Source: an uncultured Clostridia bacterium (GTDB taxonomy: Bacteria > Bacillota > Clostridia > Oscillospirales > Acutalibacteraceae). From it: a DNA stretch of 64,000 nt. Of the stretch, positions 33,661 through 42,828 are shown one piece after another. Below the pieces are notes generated by a model, which saw only the letters and a program-made list of their open reading frames with translations, had not been told where the DNA came from and did not search any database. A program made the translations under genes and the position numbers. Every line of letters starts with the position of its first letter. The stretch's first letter is position 1. The stretch is from contig CALEJF010000015.1 in the NCBI GenBank assembly GCA_937898625.1, positions 3,295 through 67,294 of the forward strand. The letters run 5' to 3'.

Positions 33661-36600
33661 TTCAACTGCTTTTTTAAGAATAAGTCTTACATCATAGGCA
33701 CTAACTTCGCCATCACCATTAAAGTCAGCACTTTTAAGTTTATGTGGACTCAACTCAATAGTACCTGAAACACACCTCAAAACAATTCTTGCATCATAAG
33801 CAGTAATTTTGTGGTCGTGATTCATATCACCCAACATAACACCATTGTAAACCTCATACAAAACAAATCTAATGTCGTCCACAAGGTAATCTACTACATA
33901 CTGACTATCATAAGTAAGCTTTGATACATCTGTTTTTAGCAAGTCATCAAGTTCATCAAGCAATTCTTTGTCAACAGAATCTCTGTCAATAGCATTAACT
34001 TCTTCAATTACCTTATTATATTCTGTTAAATCAGCGGGTCTGTATTGAGGAATATTAATAATTGGATTCGTTGTAATGGAATTAAAATTAGCACCATCAT
34101 TACTTGTTATTACACAATAATATACCACAGCATTATCCTCTGCAGTTGGCTCATAGTAGTAATAATTTGCACCGCTAATTGGTGTTCCACCCACATTTGA
34201 AACTTTATCGTTTTTATACCACTGATACTCACAGTTGAATCCAAGTGCATAGACAACTATATAATCGTCCTCTGGGTTAACTTGACCTTCTGTTTCATAA
34301 ACAATTGCAGGAACCGTATGGAATTCTTTACCTTTATCAATAGCATACTGATGAGCATATGTGTTTTTATAGCTATAAACAATAAAGTCAGTTTCAGGTG
34401 TGATTGCAGTAATTGATGTTAATGTACTTGAAAGTACTATACCCTTTAAAGTATCAGGCAGACTCTTAATGTCTTCAACACAATTAAACTTTAAGAACTC
34501 AATTGAACTGTATAAAAATGCTGCTGAACCAACTGTTTTCACTGAAGGTAAATAAAGCATTTTAAGTTTAGGGCAGTTGTAAAAACTATTACTATTAAGC
34601 TCAATCATAGATGGAAGCATTACAATCTGTAAATCTGTACAGTCTTTAAAGGCATTTGTGCCTGATGATGTTGTTGAAGGTAAAATAACCTCTGCAAGGC
34701 AAGAGCATTCAGCAAAAGAATAATTGCCAATTGTTTCAACATATCTGCCAAAGTATTCTTCAACACCTGTATTTCTAAAAGCATCAGCACCTATGGATAT
34801 TAACAAAGGCATATCAATTGTTTTTAAAGATGTACAATTCTGGAACACACTAATATCTAATTTAGTAAGTTGAGGGATTGAAGCAGAAACCAAGTCCTCG
34901 CAGCCCAAAAATACACTCCAATCAATCGTAGTAGCATTTGGCAAATTTACAGATTGTAAACCGGATTCTTTAAATGCATATTTACCTATTTGAATAAGAC
35001 TTTCGCTATTAAGTTCTTTTAATTCCGGTGTTTTATTGAAAGCATTTGTACCAATAGTTTCTACCTTTGACATAGAAATGAATGTTAAATCAAGACAATC
35101 AGCAAATGCTTTATTACCAATTGTTTTTAAAACAGGAAAATTGACAGTAGAAATTGAACTGCCTTCAAATGCACTTGTGCTGATTTCCGTAATTCCATTG
35201 CCTGAAACAGATACAAGAGCAGTACAGCCTTTAAAAGCTTTACTGTTAATCTTTGTAGCAGCATCAGGTAAATTTACCGTACGAATTCTGGTATCATTTT
35301 CAAAGGTAGAAGATGCAATACCTTTAACCTTTTTCCCATTAATTGTATCCGGCACTAATAGGTTTATTTCATCACCATAATATGCAGTAATATAACCCAA
35401 AGTGTTTATTTCATAATTATCTTCCTCTTTATCAACAACTCTGTCATATTCTGCAAAAACAATTTCGCTTGGCATTTTACCCTTGGTAATTGCGATTGCA
35501 AGAACCTTAGTATCGGACAATATCGTGATAGGTTCCGTATATCTTTCAGCAACGAGCCAATCTTCAATTTCATCCTCGCCTAAGCGACTTGTCAAATAGT
35601 AAATACTTGCATCAGGTTCAGGACAAGTTATCTCTAAATTAAGTTTACTTGAGAAATTACAGCTTTCAACACTGAAAACAGGATTGGCGGTAGTTGGTTT
35701 CTCATCAAGAAGATATTTTAAGTAAAGAATACCTGCACCGAAGTGATTTTCTTCCTCTTTTTCAAACACTCGAATTGCAAAATCCTTTATTTTTTTTTCA
35801 GTTTCAAGGGCAGAAAGGTCTTTGATAATCGTTTGAACAATGGCAAGACCTGCAGAAACTTGTGGTGCTGACATAGATGTTCCACTCATGGTAACATATG
35901 AATTATTTAAATAACAACTTCTAATATTCACACCTGGCGCAGCAATATCAATAGGTCCATCATAATTAGAGAATGATGCTAAATTGTCATTATTATCTGA
36001 GGCACTTACTGTAATTGCAGACTCAATACAAGCTGGTGAGAAGTATTTTTTATCAAGGTCCTTACCGTTATTTCCTGCGGCTACAACAACATTGACATTG
36101 TTTGCAACAGCATTATCAACCGCCTCCGTCATCACTTGACTTTCGCCCTCACCGGTAAGGCTTAGATTTATAACATCAGCACCATCAGCAACTGCCATAT
36201 CAACAGCAATCGCAACAACACTTAATGCACATCTTCCATCCTCGTTTAAAACCTTATATGGCTTTATTTTAACATTATCAAGCGTATTATTTGCAATAAT
36301 ACCCGCAACATGGGTTCCGTGTCCGTAATCGTCCTCGCAACTGTTTCTTTCCCCCGATGAACTTAGGTTAACATTACTTTCTTCAAGCCTGTCAACTAAC
36401 TGCTCATGGTCAGTATCTGCACCACTGTCAATGACTGCAACAAGAACATAATCATCCTGTATCATCGTTGAAAGTTTTTCCTTAATATCAGAAAAACCAA
36501 TTTTATCCTGCAACCATGACATCGCATCAACTGTAACATCATCAAGTCCCGAGATGTTGTCTTCATCGATTATATCACCAGGTAAGTTATCTACACATGC

Positions 36601-37047
36601 ACTTAAAATCATATCGGGTTCAACATACTCAACATAGTCCAATGTAAGATATTTTTCATAAGCCATTTTTGCACTGAGCATACTTTCGTATTGCAGAATA
36701 TATAAGTCATTATAACCACTTACACATTCAACAGCATCAAACTCATCAATTTTCTTATGGGATTTAACAATAAGTCTTTTTGTTTCAAAAGCACTCAATG
36801 GCAAAACATTAACATCGGAAGCTTCTTGCTTATTAAGTAGATTATCAACCGACGCAACATAACCATCAAAACCGTCTTTATTACTTATATCATCCGTACT
36901 ATAATCACGGATAAGAACTGACAAATCATCCGCAAAGTCATACAAATCTTCATTCGAATCAATATCCGTTGCAAAGGAAACAAGCCCTTGAGAAAAAGAG
37001 CTAACCAATATAATTAAAGATAGTAATAAGGAAATTATTCTTTTCAT
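33658..37047 (-). CDS. Secreted subtilase with BspA-type LRR repeats and C-terminal dockerin
   Basis: The 1129-residue protein is exported by an N-terminal signal peptide. A prodomain-like region runs to about 150. The S8 protease domain follows with Asp207 (VAVIDSGAD), His243 (GHGTHVAG), Asn326 (AAGNNG) and Ser391 (GTSMSAP), all intact. A chitobiase-C-like beta domain (about 455-540) comes next, then BspA/LRR_5 repeats (about 560-900), an Ig-like segment with CEYQWYKN, and a type I dockerin with two calcium loops (DMNHDHKITAYDA and DFNGDGEVSAYDV) at the end. The dockerin implies attachment to a cohesin scaffold made elsewhere. GGAGTG precedes the ATG. Confidence 0.95.
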   Translation of the reverse strand: MKRIISLLLSLIILVSSFSQGLVSFATDIDSNEDLYDFADDLSVLIRDYSTDDISNKDGFDGYVASVDNLLNKQEASDVNVLPLSAFETKRLIVKSHKKIDEFDAVECVSGYNDLYILQYESMLSAKMAYEKYLTLDYVEYVEPDMILSACVDNLPGDIIDEDNISGLDDVTVDAMSWLQDKIGFSDIKEKLSTMIQDDYVLVAVIDSGADTDHEQLVDRLEESNVNLSSSGERNSCEDDYGHGTHVAGIIANNTLDNVKIKPYKVLNEDGRCALSVVAIAVDMAVADGADVINLSLTGEGESQVMTEAVDNAVANNVNVVVAAGNNGKDLDKKYFSPACIESAITVSASDNNDNLASFSNYDGPIDIAAPGVNIRSCYLNNSYVTMSGTSMSAPQVSAGLAIVQTIIKDLSALETEKKIKDFAIRVFEKEEENHFGAGILYLKYLLDEKPTTANPVFSVESCNFSSKLNLEITCPEPDASIYYLTSRLGEDEIEDWLVAERYTEPITILSDTKVLAIAITKGKMPSEIVFAEYDRVVDKEEDNYEINTLGYITAYYGDEINLLVPDTINGKKVKGIASSTFENDTRIRTVNLPDAATKINSKAFKGCTALVSVSGNGITEISTSAFEGSSISTVNFPVLKTIGNKAFADCLDLTFISMSKVETIGTNAFNKTPELKELNSESLIQIGKYAFKESGLQSVNLPNATTIDWSVFLGCEDLVSASIPQLTKLDISVFQNCTSLKTIDMPLLISIGADAFRNTGVEEYFGRYVETIGNYSFAECSCLAEVILPSTTSSGTNAFKDCTDLQIVMLPSMIELNSNSFYNCPKLKMLYLPSVKTVGSAAFLYSSIEFLKFNCVEDIKSLPDTLKGIVLSSTLTSITAITPETDFIVYSYKNTYAHQYAIDKGKEFHTVPAIVYETEGQVNPEDDYIVVYALGFNCEYQWYKNDKVSNVGGTPISGANYYYYEPTAEDNAVVYYCVITSNDGANFNSITTNPIINIPQYRPADLTEYNKVIEEVNAIDRDSVDKELLDELDDLLKTDVSKLTYDSQYVVDYLVDDIRFVLYEVYNGVMLGDMNHDHKITAYDARIVLRCVSGTIELSPHKLKSADFNGDGEVSAYDVRLILKKAVE

Positions 37048-37104
37048 TTTTTCACTCCATAGAAAAATCAACAAAACAATGCATAATGAACACATTGTAT
37101 AATA

Positions 37105-37137
37105 ACATATTTAATTACATATTTAATTACATATTTA
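37105..37137. repeat. 12-bp tandem repeat in the subtilase leader
   Basis: ACATATTTAATT occurs at 37105-37116 and 37117-37128, with nine bases of a third copy to 37137. It touches the -10 element and fills the 5' end of the transcript. Confidence 0.85.
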
Positions 37138-37162
37138 TATCACACTTGAAAATTGATATCAA
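37134..37162 (-). promoter_or_regulatory. Promoter of the subtilase gene
   Basis: TTGATA (37162-37157), 17 bp, TATAAA (37139-37134) on the minus strand, giving an AT-rich leader of about 80 nt. Confidence 0.6.
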
Positions 37163-37249
37163 TAGCAAAAAAAGAAATAAAACAGTTTTAAATAAATTGT
37201 TGATTTTACAAACAGACATAATTAACACATAAAAAAATATATGTTGAGA

Positions 37250-37289
37250 ACAACGAAAATGCCGTATCAGGTCACCCTAATACGGCATT
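37250..37289 (-). terminator. Terminator of the SH3/C39 gene
   Basis: AATGCCGTAT (37258-37267) pairs with ATACGGCATT (37280-37289), with TTTTCGTTG after it on the minus strand. Confidence 0.7.
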
Positions 37290-37293
37290 AGTT

Positions 37294-38262
37294 TTAATAG
37301 TAAAAATATTTGTAAATAATTGGATATTCATTGAGTAAATGCTGAAGATTTGTGCGATGTTTAGTTCCCGGGTCATTAATTATAAAACCTGATGCAAAAA
37401 GCGAATTTCCACCATTATACCCTGTTATTACAACCCAATGTTGTGAGCCGTTGCTCTTTTTTGCACCCAGCATTACAGGTTTGCCTTCTTTAAGTTTCTG
37501 ATAGATTTTCTGAAGGTACCCTGAACTGTTAGTAACCGCAATAAAATGGCTTGGCCAATAAACATTACCTGTAGAGGAGTAGCTTAATCTTTTTGACATT
37601 GTGTCGGGATAAATTGTTGTACCTGTACGATAAGATTCAATCATAGCAATTGCTGTTGTGGCACAACCGATTTTACCTATTGTTTTACCTGAATTGCCAA
37701 TTACAACATTTGCCCATCTCGTATCAGTCTGCTTGAAACTTGGGACGGACAAGTTTATTTTTGAATAAATTTGACTCGTATTTACTGAAAGAAATTGGCT
37801 GCTTACATAACCTGTTTTAACTCCGGAGTAAAGAATTTTACTCCATCCATTCGACTCAGAGAGAATAATTACTATTTCTCCCTTTTTTACAGAGTCCTTA
37901 ATGGAATACCCTGTACCAGCTCCGCTACGAACATTAAGAGCTGTAGATTGAGTCACAACCTTTGCAGTTTTGCCTGAGTCAAGCTTAATATAATCCTTAT
38001 GACAGTAGCCGAATTTTCCGTCGTCATACTCAACATAATACCAATTGCCTGATTTTGAAATCAATGTGACATAACTTCCATTTGCAAGACTTGTAAGAAT
38101 TGCGCTACTCGTTGACGCCGAAATTCGCACATTGAGTCTGCCACTTGAAAGCGACACAACACCCGCTTGTGATGTGTTTGTTGCACCATAAACTTTTATA
38201 GGCGTAATAAATGTTGAAAATAGTATTATTGTTATTAAAAATGTTGATATGATTTTTTTCAT
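37294..38262 (-). CDS. Secreted protein with two bacterial SH3 domains and a C39-like peptidase domain
   Basis: The 322-residue product has a signal peptide (to about residue 26) and two SH3_3 domains (about 32-90 and 100-160, with LNVRISASTSSAIL and LNVRSGAGTGYSI). A papain-like C39_2 domain ends the protein, with Cys in GKIGCATTAIAM, His in SQHWVVITGYN and Asp in INDPG. SH3 domains of this kind bind cell-wall peptides, so it may be a wall-bound peptidase or peptidoglycan hydrolase. GAGGTGACT precedes the ATG at 38262. It is transcribed separately from the subtilase. Confidence 0.9.
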   Translation of the reverse strand: MKKIISTFLITIILFSTFITPIKVYGATNTSQAGVVSLSSGRLNVRISASTSSAILTSLANGSYVTLISKSGNWYYVEYDDGKFGYCHKDYIKLDSGKTAKVVTQSTALNVRSGAGTGYSIKDSVKKGEIVIILSESNGWSKILYSGVKTGYVSSQFLSVNTSQIYSKINLSVPSFKQTDTRWANVVIGNSGKTIGKIGCATTAIAMIESYRTGTTIYPDTMSKRLSYSSTGNVYWPSHFIAVTNSSGYLQKIYQKLKEGKPVMLGAKKSNGSQHWVVITGYNGGNSLFASGFIINDPGTKHRTNLQHLLNEYPIIYKYFYY

Positions 38263-38303
38263 AGTCACCTCGTCTTTCTGCATATATGCATATGTGCATA
38301 TAA

Positions 38304-38332
38304 ATTATAGCATTGTGACTATGAGTTGTTAA
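38304..38332 (-). promoter_or_regulatory. Promoter of the SH3/C39 gene
   Basis: TTAACA (38332-38327), 17 bp, TATAAT (38309-38304), 40 bp before the ATG. Confidence 0.65.
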
Positions 38333-38349
38333 TACTCCAAATGATGGCA

Positions 38350-38381
38350 TAAAAAAAGAGGTATGCTGTTAACACACCTCT
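38350..38381 (-). terminator. Terminator of the aquaporin gene
   Basis: AGAGGTGTG pairs with CATACCTCT (38381-38358), followed by seven T on the minus strand. Confidence 0.85.
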
Positions 38382-38393
38382 GAATTATATGTT

Positions 38394-39065
38394 TTATTCT
38401 TCCTTATTGGGAGCAAGAAAACCATAAACAAGTGCTGCAAGTGCACCACCAAGTAATGGAGCAACAATAAACACCCAGACATCTGCAAGAGCATCTCCAC
38501 CTGCAAAAAGAGCAGGTCCAAAGCTACGGGCAGGATTTACAGACGTACCAGTGAACTTAATGCCGAGAATATGTACAAGTGTAAGGGAAAGGCCAATAAC
38601 AACACCAGCAACTGAACTGTATTCTTTCTTTGATGTTACACCAAGAATTGAAAGAACAAAAACAAATGTAAGAATAATCTCAATAAGGATTGAACTTGCA
38701 ATATCATCGTTGTAAAGAGCATTTGCACCAAGGTTTGTATTAGGGCCAACAAACAGCATAAGGGTTGCAGCACCAAGGATAGAGCCTGCAAATTGGGAAA
38801 TCACATATCCAATAAAATCTTTAACATTAAGTTTACCACTTATTAACATAGCAAGAGAAACTGCAGGGTTAATATGGCAACCTGAAACATTTCCGATTGA
38901 ATATGCCATAGCCACAATTACAAGTCCAAATGCAAGAGCTGTAAGCAAATAGCCTGCACCCATTCTTGAATCACAACCTACAACAACGGCTGTTCCACAT
39001 GCAAAAAACACCAATACAAATGTACCAATGAATTCTGCTAAATACTTTTTAATTGATTCTTTCAT
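38394..39065 (-). CDS. MIP family aquaporin / glycerol facilitator
   Basis: The 223-residue channel has six helices and both half-helix motifs, CHINPAVS (residues near 66) and TSVNPARS (near 180). The GDALADVWVFIVAPLLGG ending and length are closer to AqpZ water channels than to the larger GlpF proteins. The substrate could be water, glycerol or another small solute. ATG at 39065 follows AAGGGGG. It is transcribed alone. Confidence 0.92.
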   Translation of the reverse strand: MKESIKKYLAEFIGTFVLVFFACGTAVVVGCDSRMGAGYLLTALAFGLVIVAMAYSIGNVSGCHINPAVSLAMLISGKLNVKDFIGYVISQFAGSILGAATLMLFVGPNTNLGANALYNDDIASSILIEIILTFVFVLSILGVTSKKEYSSVAGVVIGLSLTLVHILGIKFTGTSVNPARSFGPALFAGGDALADVWVFIVAPLLGGALAALVYGFLAPNKEE

Positions 39066-39159
39066 AATGAAAGCCCCCTTCCAATAATTTATAAATATAT
39101 TATAACAATATGGAAAATATAATGTCAACATTTTATTATAAGTTTTCCCTCTGCTACTA

Positions 39160-39188
39160 TTGAAAAACCATCTTAATCATTGTATAAT
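39160..39188 (+). promoter_or_regulatory. Promoter of the GH43 gene
   Basis: TTGAAA (39160-39165), 17 bp, TATAAT (39183-39188), 36 bp before the ATG. Confidence 0.7.
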
Positions 39189-39224
39189 TCTATGAGTAAG
39201 CACACCATTCAGGGGGGATTTATT

Positions 39225-40172
39225 ATGCATTTATTAAAGGTGGATAAAACACATTATGTTGGTCAGGCTGACCCATATATTATAAAGAGTAACGGAAGAT
39301 ATTATATCTATGTTACAGGTCATGATGCAATTTACGCTTATCATTCAAACAGTCTTTTCGATGGTTGGGAATACTACGGTGTTGTTATGACAGTACCAAA
39401 TCACGATTCATTCTGGGCGCCAAGCGTTATTGAATTGGATGGCAAATTCTATATGTACAATTCTATTGAAATCTACAATGACACACCTGACAAAGGTGGT
39501 CACAGAGGTGCAATGCATGTTTCAGTTGCTGACAATCCACTTGGACCATTTAAAGGCACAAAGCAGATTTTACATCCGTTTTCAATTGATTCACATATTG
39601 TGCAGAACGAGTCAGGACTTTTCCTTTTCTATTCTCAAAACAGGTTTGAGGGTGAAAGAATCGGCACTTGCATTTATGTTGATAAAATGCTTGACCCTTT
39701 CACACCTGCGGGAAATCCTGTTTTAGTTGTTGAGCCAACTCTCGATGAGGATATTTATCGTCGCGACAGATACAAAAAAGGTCAGCATTGGCACACAATT
39801 GAAGGTGCTTTCTACTTTAAAGAGGGTGACTGGCATTATCTTATGTATTCGGGCAATTGCTTTGAGCAACCAACTTATTACATAGGTTATGCAAGGGCAA
39901 AAACAAATGAAACCGACCTTACGAAAATTAAATTCGAAAAATACCCTGATGAAAACACATATTATCCTATACTTAAAGCAAATGAGTTTGAGGAGGGCAC
40001 AGGCCACCACTCAATGATTAAGGAAGATGGTCAATGGTATGCAATTTACCATGCTCGTGACTATAATGATGGACTTAACGCAAGTGCTTTTGACGCAAGA
40101 AATGCAAGAATCTGCAAAATGCATATTGAAGACGGAATTATCACAGCAGAAAGATACAAAGACCATATATAG
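39225..40172 (+). CDS. Glycoside hydrolase family 43-type enzyme
   Basis: The 315-residue five-bladed beta-propeller has GQADPYII with the catalytic-base Asp near residue 13, DSHIVQNE with the pKa-modulating Asp, and HTIEGAFYF with the acid Glu. There is no signal peptide, so it acts inside the cell on imported oligosaccharides such as arabinosides or xylosides. GGGGGGA lies before the ATG at 39225. It is not linked to the araDA operon 8 kb away, though the substrates may connect. Confidence 0.88.
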   Translation: MHLLKVDKTHYVGQADPYIIKSNGRYYIYVTGHDAIYAYHSNSLFDGWEYYGVVMTVPNHDSFWAPSVIELDGKFYMYNSIEIYNDTPDKGGHRGAMHVSVADNPLGPFKGTKQILHPFSIDSHIVQNESGLFLFYSQNRFEGERIGTCIYVDKMLDPFTPAGNPVLVVEPTLDEDIYRRDRYKKGQHWHTIEGAFYFKEGDWHYLMYSGNCFEQPTYYIGYARAKTNETDLTKIKFEKYPDENTYYPILKANEFEEGTGHHSMIKEDGQWYAIYHARDYNDGLNASAFDARNARICKMHIEDGIITAERYKDHI

Positions 40173-40203
40173 TGCAAAATTTAAAATCTTCAGTAATACA
40201 AAG

Positions 40204-40250
40204 AACTCCGTAAAAATGGGATTACCCACTTTTTACGGAGTTTATGTTTA
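40204..40250. terminator. Bidirectional terminator after GH43
   Basis: AACTCCGTAAAAA pairs with TTTTTACGGAGTT (40204-40242) around an inner GGG-ATTA-CCC stem. The ATC hydrolase-like gene converges from the right. Confidence 0.8.
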
Positions 40251-40257
40251 ATGTAAA

Positions 40258-40749
40258 CTATTTGTGATAACGAAGTGAGCAAATATCGTCGCCCTTTGCA
40301 ATACATTTTGGCAAGTCAAGGACTGCACCATAGCACTCGCCTATTCCGTGGTCACCGCACATAGCAATATCGCAGAGTTTTGCGATTTCTTCGTCAGTAC
40401 AACCAGCCTTTTGCCAAGCTTTTACAAGTGGACAGTAGTGAAAATCAATTGAAAGTTTATCATCTGTACTCTCAAGAATTTTCATTTCAAAAACAAGCTG
40501 TGCAGGTTTTGTAAAAAGAGTTTTACGAAGACCTACAAGGCTATCTGTTCCACCTTTTTTAACATGATTTGCACCGTGAGTAAGACCGCAACGCTTAATT
40601 GCTGCACTACCAAAATCCCACCAATCAAGACCTCGCTTTCCTGCTTCGTCACAAAGGAGATAAAGCCAGAATGCACGATGCTCAAGTTGCTCACGAACTG
40701 CAGCAATTATTGGATTTTTAATCTTCGCATCATTTTTTACGATACTCAT
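40258..40749 (-). CDS. L-2-amino-thiazoline-4-carboxylic acid hydrolase family protein
   Basis: The 163-residue product has the family pattern of a helical N-terminal half and a C-terminal domain with DFHYCPLVKAW, CGDHGIGECYG and GDDICSLRY, where conserved Cys and His residues cluster. Named members convert 2-aminothiazoline-4-carboxylate toward cysteine, but most relatives are untested. It is a single gene with the tRNA-Ser gene just upstream. Confidence 0.8.
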   Translation of the reverse strand: MSIVKNDAKIKNPIIAAVREQLEHRAFWLYLLCDEAGKRGLDWWDFGSAAIKRCGLTHGANHVKKGGTDSLVGLRKTLFTKPAQLVFEMKILESTDDKLSIDFHYCPLVKAWQKAGCTDEEIAKLCDIAMCGDHGIGECYGAVLDLPKCIAKGDDICSLRYHK

Positions 40750-40774
40750 TTAATTCGCCTTCTCATTTAAATTT

Positions 40775-40867
40775 TGGCGGAGATGTGGGGATTTGAACCC
40801 CAGCGTTGCTATTCACAACCTACCGCATTTCGAGTGCGGACCCTTCAACCACTTGGGTACATCTCCT
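40775..40867 (-). tRNA. tRNA-Ser (anticodon CGA)
   Basis: GGAGATG at the 5' end (40867) pairs with CATCTCC at the 3' end, followed by discriminator G and an encoded CCA. The anticodon stem CCGCA/TGCGG encloses CTCGAAA, giving CGA, and the long variable arm marks a class II serine tRNA. The T arm reads GGGGTTCAAATCCCC. Confidence 0.96.
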
Positions 40868-40881
40868 TATTTGCTTTTATA

Positions 40882-40910
40882 TTTTATCATTGGAATTTTT
40901 CTTTGTCAAT
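40882..40910 (-). promoter_or_regulatory. Promoter of tRNA-Ser
   Basis: TTGACA (40910-40905), 17 bp, TAAAAT (40887-40882), ending 14 bp before the mature 5' end. Confidence 0.75.
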
Positions 40911-40981
40911 AAGAGTGATAATTATGAGTTTATAATTGATATATCATAATGACAAACTAGCACAACACGATAATATTTTTC

Positions 40982-41009
40982 TTTACATTTTATGGTTATA
41001 TGGTATAAT
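40982..41009 (+). promoter_or_regulatory. Promoter of the Gfo/Idh/MocA gene
   Basis: TTTACA (40982-40987), 16 bp, TATAAT (41004-41009), 36 bp before the ATG. Confidence 0.65.
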
Positions 41010-41045
41010 TCAAATAATAAATTATCCCACAAGGGAGAGATACTT

Positions 41046-42344
41046 ATGTCAAAACCTATTACTGCAATTATTGTCGGTGCAGGGCACAGAGCCCTCATAT
41101 ATTCAGAATTGGCAATCACAAACCCTGAACTTTTACAGATTGTTGGTGTTGCCGACCCGAACCCTGTAAGACGAGAAATGTGTATGAAAAAGTTTGGGTT
41201 CTCGGAAAATATGTGTTTTGAGACTGCACAGGAGTTAGCAAAACACGGAAAGCTTGCTGACACAATCATAAATGGTACTATGGACCATCAGCATTTAGAA
41301 ACTTCTATTCCCCTTTTAAACGCAGGATATGATATGCTTCTTGAAAAGCCATTTGCTGTCAACGAAGATGAAATGCGAGAACTTGTAGAATGTGCAAGAG
41401 TAAACAATTCAAAGGTTATGATTTGTCATGTGCTTCGTTATACACCTTTCTACTATGGAATTAAAGAAAGAGTTGTGAGTGGTGAAATCGGCGATATTAT
41501 CAATATTCAAACACTTGAACATGTAAGTTATCATCACCTTTCAACATCTTACATCCGTGGCAAATGGGCAAATAGTAACGAATGTCATACATCAATGCTT
41601 TTGGCAAAATGTTGTCACGATATTGACATTATGATGTGGCTTATGAGCGAAACAAAGCCCATTACAATTTCAAGCTTTGGTGGTAAATATCAGTTTAAAC
41701 CTGAAAATGCACCTGAAAACGCAGGCGAAAGATGTTTAGTTGACTGTCCGTTGGTTGATGAGTGCAGATACTCTGCAAAACGACTTTACATAGACCAGCC
41801 TGAAAGATGGGCATTTTATATCTGGGACAAACTTGAACACATTGAAAATCCAACCATTGAAGATAAAATAAATCTACTTAAAGGTGACTCACCTTACGGA
41901 AAATGCATTTATAAATGTAACAACAATGTTGTAGACCATCAGTCCGTCCTTGTTAATTTCGCAAGTGGTGCAACAGGTACTCACAATATGGTTGGTGGCT
42001 CATCAACACCCTTACGCAGAATTCATATTGTTGGTACAAAGGGTGAAATCTACGGTAATTTTGAGGAGTCAAAATTCTATGTTTCAAAGATTCATCCAAC
42101 TACTACTGACGAGAGAATTGTTGAAGAAGTTGACCTTAATGTTACGGGTGATATGGTCGGTGCATACGGCGGTCACGGTGGCGGTGATGAAAGACTTTCA
42201 GCAGATTTCGTTTCATTTGTAAGAGGTGAAAAACCAAGCCTTGCTTGTACATCAATTTTCGACTCCGTTGCAGGTCATTTATGTGTTTACCTTGCGGACA
42301 AATCAAGAGAAAACGGCGGTATGCCACAGGAAGTTATTCTATAA
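41046..42344 (+). CDS. Gfo/Idh/MocA family oxidoreductase
   Basis: The 432-residue NAD(P)-dependent sugar oxidoreductase has an N-terminal Rossmann fold (IVGAGHRALIYS, VGVADPNPVRRE) and DMLLEKPFAVNEDE with the conserved EKP lysine. The C-terminal substrate domain has HLSTSYIRGKW and CHDIDIMMW. A Cys cluster (RCLVDCPLVDECRYSAK, later GKCIYKCNNN) marks a subfamily and may bind metal. The substrate is unknown. GGGAGAG precedes the ATG. It is transcribed alone. Confidence 0.92.
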   Translation: MSKPITAIIVGAGHRALIYSELAITNPELLQIVGVADPNPVRREMCMKKFGFSENMCFETAQELAKHGKLADTIINGTMDHQHLETSIPLLNAGYDMLLEKPFAVNEDEMRELVECARVNNSKVMICHVLRYTPFYYGIKERVVSGEIGDIINIQTLEHVSYHHLSTSYIRGKWANSNECHTSMLLAKCCHDIDIMMWLMSETKPITISSFGGKYQFKPENAPENAGERCLVDCPLVDECRYSAKRLYIDQPERWAFYIWDKLEHIENPTIEDKINLLKGDSPYGKCIYKCNNNVVDHQSVLVNFASGATGTHNMVGGSSTPLRRIHIVGTKGEIYGNFEESKFYVSKIHPTTTDERIVEEVDLNVTGDMVGAYGGHGGGDERLSADFVSFVRGEKPSLACTSIFDSVAGHLCVYLADKSRENGGMPQEVIL

Positions 42345-42357
42345 ATACCAAAAAATT

Positions 42358-42385
42358 AAGGCAGTCAATTGACTGCCTTTTTAAT
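42358..42385 (+). terminator. Terminator of the oxidoreductase gene
   Basis: AAGGCAGTC pairs with GACTGCCTT (42358-42379), a nearly perfect palindrome, followed by TTTAATG. Confidence 0.8.
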
Positions 42386-42386
42386 G

Positions 42387-42716
42387 TTAATTTGTTAACC
42401 ATACATAAATACACATTACAAGTATTCCTATTCTTCTCACAATCCGAATTAGCCGAAAATCAATCTCAGGGCAATAAACAGATAACAATTGAAGAACTAA
42501 AGAAATAAGAAGAACTAAACTTAATATGAGCGATAAAACAAATCTCTGTTTTGACATATTATTCTTCTTATAACTATAAAATGCAAAAATGGGACTTAAT
42601 ATAATGCTAATTAAAGCGATTGCTTTTCCCCACACAGTTGATAATGTAAATAACGAAAGCACCTGAAGTGAAGAAAAAACAACAAAAAGTATTTCAAACT
42701 TGTTAATCTTTTTCAT
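42387..42716 (-). CDS. Small membrane protein, unknown function
   Basis: The 109-residue product has three or four predicted helices: residues 7-27, 31-48, 60-80 and 92-107. The segment between them is basic (YKKNNMSKQR). GAGTGATAAT precedes the ATG. It is convergent with the oxidoreductase and lies beyond the upp terminator, so it stands alone. No family is recognised. Confidence 0.7.
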   Translation of the reverse strand: MKKINKFEILFVVFSSLQVLSLFTLSTVWGKAIALISIILSPIFAFYSYKKNNMSKQRFVLSLILSLVLLISLVLQLLSVYCPEIDFRLIRIVRRIGILVMCIYVWLTN

Positions 42717-42769
42717 ATTATCACTCTTTGTTTATTATCAACACAAATATAATATCACAATATCACTTT

Positions 42770-42804
42770 TTCAATAAAAACGGGACGCTGTGGTCAGCGT
42801 TCCC
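42770..42804 (-). terminator. Terminator of upp
   Basis: GGGAACGCTG pairs with CAGCGTCCC (42804-42782) and is followed by GTTTTTATTG on the minus strand. Confidence 0.8.
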
Positions 42805-42828
42805 CACGTTTTGTAATTATATAATTTT

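Noticed and set aside
33415..33697. Open frame overlapping the end of the FliB-like gene
   Set aside because: It is a shifted frame of the FliB-like gene that runs into the terminator hairpin.
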